From: Nicotiana tabacum
Lineage: Eukaryota > Streptophyta > Magnoliopsida > Solanales > Solanaceae
DNA: 64,000 nucleotides
Direction of reading: 5' to 3'
Assembly: GCF_000715075.1 (NCBI RefSeq)
Contig: NC_134095.1
Location: 11,846,222 to 11,910,221 of the forward strand
Under the pieces are notes generated by a model, which did not search any database, was not told where the DNA came from, and worked only from the letters and a program-made list of their open reading frames with translations. How positions within the stretch are numbered: the first letter of the stretch is position 1; each line of letters starts with the position of its first letter. Positions 56,803 through 64,000 of this stretch are shown here, piece by piece. Both the position numbers and the translations under genes were made by a program.

Positions 56803-57702
56803 TGATAAGTTTTCAATGTCTTTGTCTTATATTTTGATGATCTAACAAGCTTACTGACAAGGACCAGACAGGGAACCTGACACACTTGGGCTACACTGCA
56901 AGTTAATGGAGTCCAGCTAAATGTGAACTACTATAGCTTCAGGAGATAGAAAACCAAACAAGGACCTGATACCCTTGTGGTTCCCTAATAGCAGTATGAA
57001 GTCAATTGGACACAGCTGGAAGCGACGTGACTGCCTGTACTATTTCTGCCTGCACTACACTGTTTCCAATGGCCACTTATTCCTTGACCAACTAAAGTGC
57101 TTACATCATTTCAAGTGATGTCATCAAGGTATATCAACAATGAGTTTATATCAAAACATCACTTGAACACTTTAATTTCTCATTCAAGCCTTTTGCAAAA
57201 CTGAGAAATTAATTCTCACGAGCTTGAAGAACAATTAAACGCTACTACGGACCAGTTCCTAAAGTTAGTATTTTATTGTCCTTAGTTGAGTTGTAAATTT
57301 GATTGTTCTTATTGTAGCTTGTAAATTGCTTAGCCAGAAGCGTTGATTAGGAACCCTCTTGTAAAATTCGCAAACTCTCTGAGTTTATGTTGTGATTAGG
57401 TTTAGTCATAAGTCAAAGTCTTTGTAACTAAAGAATGACAAAGTGGCTTGTGGTAAGAGTATCACAAGTTAGTTGAGTTGAATTCTTTGTAATGGAGTCA
57501 TTACAAGGTGTCTTGTAATAGGTGTTTATAAGTTAGTGAAGTTGAAAGCCTACAGGTGTAGGTCGTGGTTTTTGTCCCCTTGAGTTGGGATTTTTCCACA
57601 TAAAAATTCCGTGTCTTATTTACTTACTGTTTTATTAGCATTCTCAGTACAACCATAGAGAACCAGGTACTCTACTATTTGGTAGACTCATACAAACTAA
57701 CA
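56803..57702 (+). repeat. 3' LTR of outer Sirevirus-type element
   Basis: A 900-bp partner of 41172-42072, followed by the atagc target duplication and resumed LINE reverse-transcriptase sequence. Confidence 0.9.
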
Positions 57703-57707
57703 ATAGC

Positions 57708-59580
57708 TTTGTAGAGCCTACCAATAATGAAAAACTCCTAGACTACTTGCACTATCTCTTGTTTAATTTAGGCTATGCCTTTTTAAAGAAGCATGAATTA
57801 TAGCCATCAACCCCAGGAGCCTTGTCCTCATGTATGTCACATAGACTTTCATATATCTTCTCATCTGAGACTTCTGCAATTAAGTTGAGCTGTTGATCAT
57901 GATTGAGCTTGGGACCATTTTGCATAATTTCTTTATTGATTGCTGGCAAGGAACTAGCAGAAAAGCCCATCAGATATTTATAAAAGTTGACAAACTCTTC
58001 TTTGATTTTATCAAGAGTAGTTAGCTTCTATCCATCCATAGTTGTAATCTCCAGAGTCTGTTTCCTGTGGATTCTTTCTTTCATAATAGCAGAGAAATAC
58101 TTAGTGTTAGCATTACCTAGAGTGATCCATTTTACCCTTGACTTTTGTTTCAAAATGTTCTCTTCAATTAAAGACCATTTCTCTAACTACTGTAGTGTGT
58201 CCTTCTCTTGTTCCGGTAGGTTGTTAGTGTAGTCTTGTTGCATCTTTTCCTGTACTGTGATGAGCTCCAACCTAGCATTCTTAATTCTCTATGTTATGCC
58301 CCTATATTCTTCAGTGTTAAGCCTTCTGAACAATGGTTTAAAGGCTTTGAGTTTTTTCCAGATGTCTTTCATTTTATCCTCAGCCACCTTCTTCTTTCAT
58401 GCTATCAAGAGTAGTTAGCTTCTATCCATTTATAGTTGTAATCTCCAGAATCTGTTTCCTGTGGCTTCTTTCTTTCATAACAGCAGAGAAATACTTAGTG
58501 TTAGCATCACCTAGAGTGATCCATTTTACCCTTGACTTTTGTTTCAGAATGCTCTCTTCAATTAAAGACCATTTCTCTAACTGTTGTAGTGTGTGCTTCT
58601 CTTGTTCTAGTAGGTTGTCAGCGTAGTGTTGTTGCATCTTTTCCTATACTGTGATGAGCTCTAACCTAGAATTCTCAATTCTTTGTGCTATGCCCTTATA
58701 TTCTTCAGTGTTAAGCCTTCTGAACAATGGTTTAAGGGCTTTGAGTTTTTTCCAGATGTCCTTCATTTTATCCTCAGCCACCCTCCTCTTCCATATGTTC
58801 TCCTCCATTGCTTCAAAATTCTTATGAGTTGCCCACACATTAAAGAATCTAAAAGGTGATTTAATATTGAGCCTTATGGATTTTATATTGAGTAACATAA
58901 GTGAGTGATCAGATATCAATGGATTGCCATACTTAGTGCACACATTGCCCCAGTTCATCATCCACATATCATTGCCACGTACTCTATCAATCATGCTAAG
59001 TATCCTGTCAGCTCATTATTGTTTATTCGACCAAGTATAGTATTCTCTTTTCCATGGCAACTCATTCAAAAAAAGGTTATGAATGCACTTTGAGAAGTCA
59101 ACCATTTCATTCATTGTGACTGGATTCCCATACAACCTATCCTGTGTGTATAACATTGCCTTGAAATCTCCACTTATTATCCAAGGCTTGGTCATATGTA
59201 CAGAAATATTATTTAAACTTGTCCATAGAGCCTTCCTCTATTCCATTGTATTAAAGCCATATACTAATGTAAAATATATTTCAAAACCATCCATCCGACC
59301 CTTAATTAGGCAGTGGATTAGCTGAGATTCTACTCTGTCAATATCCACACAGTACACACTAGGATCCCAGGTAATCCATATTCTTCCATTCGCTGCACTT
59401 TGGTAATTGCACTGAATTGCCCACCCTAGTACTATATTTTTGAAAACCCTATTGACTCTGGTTTCTTTAACTCTAGTTTCCAGTAGACCAACTAGTTTTA
59501 TGTATTTATTCTTTAAGTATAACCTTAGCTCTTTTTGCTTATATCTCTTATTAATTCCTCTAACATTCTACATTACCTAG
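57708..59580 (-). pseudogene. LINE ORF2, 5' half (endonuclease and RT start)
   Basis: The minus strand reads endonuclease pieces (ITWDPSVYCVDIDRVESQL, then PWIISGDFKAMLYTQDRLYG, NELPWKREYYTWS, DRVRGNDMWMMNWG, NPLISDHSLMLLNIKS), then the linker (SPFRFFNVWATHKNFEAMEE, SRVKWITLGDANTKYFSAVM) and the reverse transcriptase start (EVSDEKIYESLCDIHEDKAP, GVDGYNSCFFKKA). Several stops interrupt it. A 393-bp tandem duplication lies in the linker. The frame resumes at 41171 beyond the Copia insertion. Confidence 0.8.
58005..58790 (-). repeat. 393-bp tandem duplication in LINE ORF2
   Basis: tcaagagtagttagcttcta occurs at about 58009 and 58402, and the two units match to their ends with few differences. 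As 393 is a multiple of three, the duplication keeps the ORF2 frame. Confidence 0.85.
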
Positions 59581-59962
59581 GTCATTATGCTATTATAGGA
59601 GGTCCACTATCTGCTGTAGGCAAGCATTTCTGAGTCTCATTCCCACCCGATTTCCCTATTGTTGTACTCCCTCTTTGCACACTGGTAGTCAAAGTTGGAA
59701 ACTCCCTGATACAGCTCAGTTTAGGGCTTCTTTGAGGTATCTGGTCCTCCTTGTAAGTCTTCTTGCTCCTTACCATTGTCTGCTCTTCACATCTTGGTAG
59801 AGGTTATTGTCCTTGCTCAAGCACTTGTTTATCATACGTCTCTACAGTTGGTTTATTTGCTTCTGATAGTTCAATAGATTGTTCCCTAACCTCAGCAGTC
59901 TTCTTTGTTCTCCATTCTTAGATCACCTTTACCACTGGTTGTGGTCCTGTTTGTGGAGCCGG

Positions 59963-61046
59963 CTATGCATTGTCATTTGGTCTCCTTCTCCTTCTAAGCT
60001 GCTCAAATTGGTGTTGCTCTGCCTTAATTTGCTTGCAAGAGTGGCCAATTTTTAAATATACTTCACAAAATTCTGGTTTCCAGTCATACTCTATCACCTG
60101 ATCAAACTGTCTCCCATCAGGTTCCCACACAGTGACACTAGAGGAAAGTGGACGAGTAACATTGATTTCAATTAGCATACGTGCATAGGAGATTCTCTTT
60201 TGCTTGGAAGTGCATTCATCTGCATACAAAGGTTTTCCTATTGCACTTGCAATTGTGCTCAGTGATTGAGCCCCCAACAATTCATAGGAAGGTTTGATAA
60301 CACCACCCACAGAGAAATTTCAGTGAGGAATTCCTTTATAAAGTCAAAATTCACAGTCCATGGTTTCAGGATAAGAGGCTTGTTATTAACTGTATAGGGA
60401 CCGGAATAGAGGACTTCATGCATATCATATATGGACTGGAATTTGATTACATAGTAGCCTTCTTCATGGTAAAACACCACTGGCTCTGCAACTTTATTCC
60501 AGCTCTACTTTACAAATCTATGCATATAGTTATATCCCGGAGTTTCCCCAATTACTTACACAATTAAAGCACATCTCCATCTCAGAATTTCCCTATCAAC
60601 ATCCTCTTTTTCTAGTTGCACACCATTTTTTCATCAACAATTTTAGGGGGAATGTAAGACAACCTTAACCCATTCTCAGAGCTACAATTACCTGCAAATA
60701 GCAAGGTCCGTATTTCTGTTGTCCCTTTCTTCTCAATTACTGGTTATACATCTGGTATAGATTTGCTTGTACTCGCTAGATCTTCAAATTTCCTAGTTGA
60801 TTTGTCTTTTTGGCTGCTTAATGTTGGACTAATACTCAGATCCAACCTCTTAGCAGACCGTTGTATCATCACTTCACTTTCATGTTGTTTCATCCCTGCA
60901 TCATCCAATGGAACAAGAGATTTTACTATTTCAGTTGTTGGTGTTTTCTCTAGTTGCATGAGAGCTTCAACTGGTTTATTGATACCAGCTAAAGGTTGCA
61001 ACCTAGGTCTTCCGCGAGCTCGTCCTCTCCCTCGAGCCATAACCAT
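59963..61046 (-). pseudogene. LINE ORF1 (RNA-binding), broken
   Basis: The start is MVMARGRGRARGRPRLQPLA, a basic RG-rich N-terminus. The DUF4283-like block (YYVIKFQSIYDMHEVLYSGP, PLILKPWTVNFDF) spans about 60480-60310. It is followed by IGKPLYADECTSKQKRISYA, ARMLIEINV and a knuckle remnant CEVYLKIGHSC (about 60065-60030) in which the first cysteine spacing is altered. Stops lie near 60740 and a frame change near 60300. The product would coat LINE RNA. Confidence 0.7.
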
Positions 61047-61254
61047 GGTGGGCGTACGTCTGACTAACGTACGCTGAAGGCATGTTATTTCTACTAAAGC
61101 ATGGGGTGAATAACCTAAAAAAAGGTATAGATAATCTGCTACAACTACAATACCTTAAACTGCATTGCACTTCATAATGTTCTTTAAAATGTAGGTTGAC
61201 ATTGAATTTTTGTTAATTCAACAATTGTGCCTATGAGATTCTAATAAGAAATGG

Positions 61255-61795
61255 GGGTGAAATTCAAAAATAGCCAGATTTACAACGATCGTTCAAAAAT
61301 AGCCCAGTTTCAAAAGTAATCGAAATTTAGCCACTTTTCATGTAAAGATAAATCTGAGTGAAAACACTATTCAAAAACCGGAAAATACGCCAGTATATTA
61401 TGCTGGAGTTCCAGCATAAGTATACTTGAACTCCAACATATTATACTGGAGTTCCAGGATAAGTATGCTGGAACTCCAGCATAATATGATGGAGTTCCAG
61501 CATAAGTACACTAGAACTCCAGCATAATATACTGGAGTTCCAGCAAGTATACTGGTCCAGCATAATATACTGGAGTTTGGAGCACCGGTGCTCCAGTCTC
61601 CAGTATATTATACTGGAGCCAGCAAAGTATACCGGTCCAGCATAATATGCTGGAGTTCATACACAGGTGCACCGAACTCCAGTATATTATGCTGGACCGG
61701 TCTCTGTTGCAGCAAAATAGTGGCTATTTTTCATTGACTTGGTAAACGCTGGCTATTTTTGAATGACCAATCCGAAAACTGCTATACCGTGTTAT
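61255..61795. repeat. Hairpin-rich dispersed repeat with ctggagttccagcataata units
   Basis: A noncoding repeat starts attcaaaaatagccagattt and ends agtggctatttttca, aacgctggctatttttg. The core (61390-61690) is a run of about ten units of the self-complementary motif tatgctggagttccagcata and variants in both orientations. A second, interrupted copy lies at 38965-40010. Confidence 0.75.
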
Positions 61796-62047
61796 TTTTT
61801 ACAAGAAATGGCGACTACAGAACCGAGTTAATACTAAAAAACTTATGCATATTTAATACGTTAATTTTTTTTCATTGTTAGTGAATTCCAACCTATAATA
61901 ACAAGTCATCTATTAATATTGGGAAAACTACCCTCTATAGCTCCTGAAAATTTTAATAGCCCATATTTTGTCCTACTTACAAAAAATGGCCCTTCAGCCC
62001 AAAAGTATTGCATATAGTAGCCGAAAGGAATGAGTATGACAACATAA

Positions 62048-62120
62048 GCACCTGTAGCTTAGTGGATAGAGCGCCTGTTTCCTAAGCTGAAGGTCGTAGG
62101 TTCGACCCCTGCCTGGCGCA
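62048..62120 (+). tRNA. tRNA-Arg(CCT)-like gene, possibly degenerate
   Basis: A 73-nt cloverleaf can be drawn. The D arm is GCTT/GAGC, the anticodon loop TTCCTAA has CCT at 62081-62083, and the T arm is GTAGG/CCTGC with loop TTCGACC. Internal control boxes are present (tagcttagtgg and ggttcgacccc). The acceptor stem GCACCTG/CTGGCGC has mismatches A3-C70 and T6-T67, and the anticodon stem CCTGT/GCTGA has two more. With four imperfect pairs it may be a decaying nuclear copy. No T-run terminator follows at once. It would read AGG codons. Confidence 0.7.
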
Positions 62121-62399
62121 ATGTATAAATATTTATTTTGCAATGTATAAATATTGTATCCTAGTACGATAGTGTATCCTTGGTGTATATTGAGCCTATC
62201 TCGAGTGTGCTTGTGTATCTAAAGTGTATATATTTGTGTACCCCAAATGTATTTTGTATCGTGAATGTATAATCTGTTTGAACAATGTATCAAAATTGTA
62301 TATAATGTGTATTTTCTAATATGTAAACATAGTGTATATAAATTATATACAATTTTGTATGTGTAATGTGTGCACACTGTGTATTTGGAGTGTATCATG

Positions 62400-62825
62400 T
62401 ATTTTTGTATAGTGACAGTCTTTTTTGTACATATTTTGTATAGTTTCATCTATTTTGTATATATTTTGTATAGTTACATTTATTTTGTATATTTTTGGTA
62501 TAGTGACAGTTTATTTTATACTATATTTTTTGTATAGTGACAGTCTATTTGTATATTTTTTGTATAGTGACAGTCTATTTTGTATATTTTTTGTATAGTG
62601 ACAATCTATTTGTATATTTTTTGTATAGTGACAGTCTATTTTGTATATTTTTTGTATAGTGACAGTCTATTTGTATATTTTTTGTATAGTGACAGTCTAT
62701 TTTGTATATTTTTTGTATAGTGACAGTCTATCTTGTATCTTTTTTGTATTTTGTATAGTGACAAATTTTGTATGAATTTTGTATAGTGACAAATTTTGTA
62801 TATATTTTGTATAGTGACAGATTTT
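62400..62825. repeat. About 30-bp tandem repeat (tttgtatagtgacagtctat)
   Basis: About 14 units of tttttgtatagtgacagtct-att(t)tgtata follow at steps of about 28-31 bp, and shorter gtgtat-rich variants extend left to about 62130. The open frames across it (repeating SLYK) are artefacts. Confidence 0.85.
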
Positions 62826-64000
62826 CTTTCCAATATTCAAAAAAAAAAAATTGCTCTCCGGTCTAATACAATCTAAAAATTTAATACATGGTCTATCTCT
62901 ACATTGGACAAAATAACACAATTGAGAATGATTTTCTATTAATGGATTCAAAAACATAAAAAGGTAAATAAATAGGAAGAAGGAGAGAAGGAAAGCCATC
63001 AGATTGAACCCAAGTAGAAACCCAACGACTTGCACCTTTGTAAAAACATAAAAGGGACGCTTTATCTTGGATGGAAGAACCGAACTTTATCGTGAAATTG
63101 AAATCAAAACCCAGTCAGTCTAACCCATTGTGCTCGATCTCGTTGATTTTAGATCTGGACGAAAACTCAAACACCGACGACCCTCCATTAAATCTGGCGA
63201 CTCTTTCTTCTTGTTTTAGTTACTGTTTCGGGGATTTTGATATTATAAAAATCTAGATCTGAAAGATGGTTTGCTTGCTAATTTGAATTTCGGCAGATCT
63301 GGTCGGTATATAGCTTTTCCAACGACCGTGAAGTTTTCCGGCTAAACCATTTCGGGCCGGAAATTATTTCTCCAGTGAACCTGTGTTTGTTTGTGTATTG
63401 TTGTTACTATGAACTTGTTATGCTGGAGGTTATGGGATACCTTGAATATTACTTTTGCCGGAATCTAACCCACCAACGATAAATAGGGCCCGACTCTGCC
63501 GCCTATATTTCTACAAGAAAAGAGAGGAAAATCTACATTATGATTAATTGAAAATTGAGAAAGTAAGAATTGGAGTTGTGAAAAGGAAGCTACTTTTCTC
63601 AAAGGAAAGAAAAGATTTGATTGCTGAGCTGACAAACTGAAGCTGGAATTTGTTGGAGAAAAGGGTTTCCCATTGGAGTTGTAGGCTAGGGACAAACCTA
63701 GGGCCATTGATGAAGAGCTTTGAAGGCATGTGGTGCAGATACATAGTTCGATGGCTAACCACTAGAATTATTTTTGGGCTATAAAATGCATATTGAAATT
63801 TTGGGCTACCGGATGCTATTTGTTTTGCCCGATGGACTATAAATGAAGTTCTCTCAACTATTTCCGTGAGATTGGGCTGGAATTGGGTCTTAGCTACAGG
63901 TTGCATGAGCAGTAGGAGCTGTAATGTATAAGAATAGTGTGTACGCAAATATCTCTTAACCATTTCCGATAGATCATTGAATCAAGAAAAACAAAATCAC
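62826..64000. other. Unassigned sequence with two weak reading frames
   Basis: No known gene was recognised. A plus-strand frame at 63071-63256 (MEEPNFIVKLKSKPSQ) and a minus-strand frame at 63707-63465 (MALGLSLAYNSNGKPFSPTN, serine-rich, transit-peptide-like, start context catcaATGGCC) are too short to assign. Motifs gggctataaaatg and ggctacc near 63780-63815 resemble, inverted, aatagcccatattttg near 61960, so the block may be one repeat element. Confidence 0.3.

Larger units (their letters stand above)
41172..57702 (+). mobile_element. Sirevirus-type Copia element, host of a second nested element
   Basis: LTRs of 901 bp (41172-42072) and 900 bp (56803-57702) start tgata-g-tttt and end actaaca. 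The 5-bp target duplication atagc is at 41167-41171 and 57703-57707. Without the insertion at 49026-56284 it is about 9.3 kb. It carries gag, pol and a long extra reading frame after pol, as in Sireviruses. It has many stops and is inactive. It is inserted in the reverse transcriptase of a minus-strand LINE. Confidence 0.9.
40311..61080 (-). mobile_element. LINE (minus strand), split by nested Sirevirus elements
   Basis: A non-LTR element is read from about 61080 down to an A-rich end at 40311-40319 (seen as a T-run on the plus strand). Its parts are ORF1 (61046-59963), endonuclease (about 59580-58800), reverse transcriptase interrupted between 57708 and 41171 by a 16.5-kb Copia insertion, and a deleted 3' end. 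The reverse transcriptase reads across the insertion site, so both halves belong to one element. I could not identify its target duplication. Confidence 0.75.

Noticed and set aside
40280..61140. Target-site duplication for the minus-strand LINE
   Set aside because: No shared flank was found near the A-rich end at 40311 and the presumed 5' end near 61080.
61300..61700. CRISPR-like regular repeats
   Set aside because: The units are self-complementary and in both orientations, without unique spacers of constant length; this is a plant nuclear repeat.
62219..63035. Minus-strand frames with repeating SLYK/KICHYTK peptides
   Set aside because: They are translations of the 30-bp AT-rich tandem repeat and have no other support.

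Overview
This is a plant nuclear window, most likely from a solanaceous genome and plausibly Nicotiana. The reasons are AT-rich introns, two intron-containing plant genes, and dense nested LINE, Copia, MULE, MITE and SINE sequence. The genus is an inference; no host marker in the window fixes it.

Only two host genes are convincingly complete, both on the minus strand. The first (7209-18488, four exons, 257 residues) encodes a mitochondrial coenzyme Q-binding protein of the COQ10/START family. Its third intron is swollen to about 6 kb by a LINE that carries an inverted copy of its own 3' region. The second (34975-36956, five exons, 229 residues) resembles the cold- and clock-regulated COR27/COR28 family. 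Two perfect evening elements lie in its upstream region. A degenerate tRNA-Arg(CCT)-like gene lies at 62048-62120.

The rest is mobile DNA. From 1 to 2012 there is LTR-like noncoding sequence. From about 2013 to 6786 there is a decayed MULE whose transposase coding blocks are interleaved with 43-bp palindromic tandem repeats. From 20791 to 32619 a LINE is split by a young, apparently intact 5.0-kb Copia element (21654-26661) with near-identical LTRs, a 5-bp target duplication and one open 1336-residue polyprotein. At 32840-33782 is a nonautonomous MULE-like element with a 10-bp target duplication. At 37379-38843 a second MULE with a perfect 10-bp target duplication encloses a 90-residue open reading frame and looks like a Pack-MULE sitting just upstream of the COR27-like gene. 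From about 40311 to 61080 there is a three-level nest: a minus-strand LINE contains a plus-strand Sirevirus-type Copia (41172-57702), which contains a minus-strand Sirevirus-type Copia (49026-56284). Target duplications support each Copia insertion.

The tail (61080-64000) holds a hairpin-rich dispersed repeat, the tRNA-like gene, an array of about 30-bp AT-rich repeats and unassigned sequence. No bacterial-type operon, CRISPR array or organelle genome organisation is present. The most unusual structures are the Pack-MULE, the LINE bearing its own inverted 3' segment inside one pair of target duplications, the palindromic arrays in the MULE, and the nested Sireviruses with an env-like extra reading frame.
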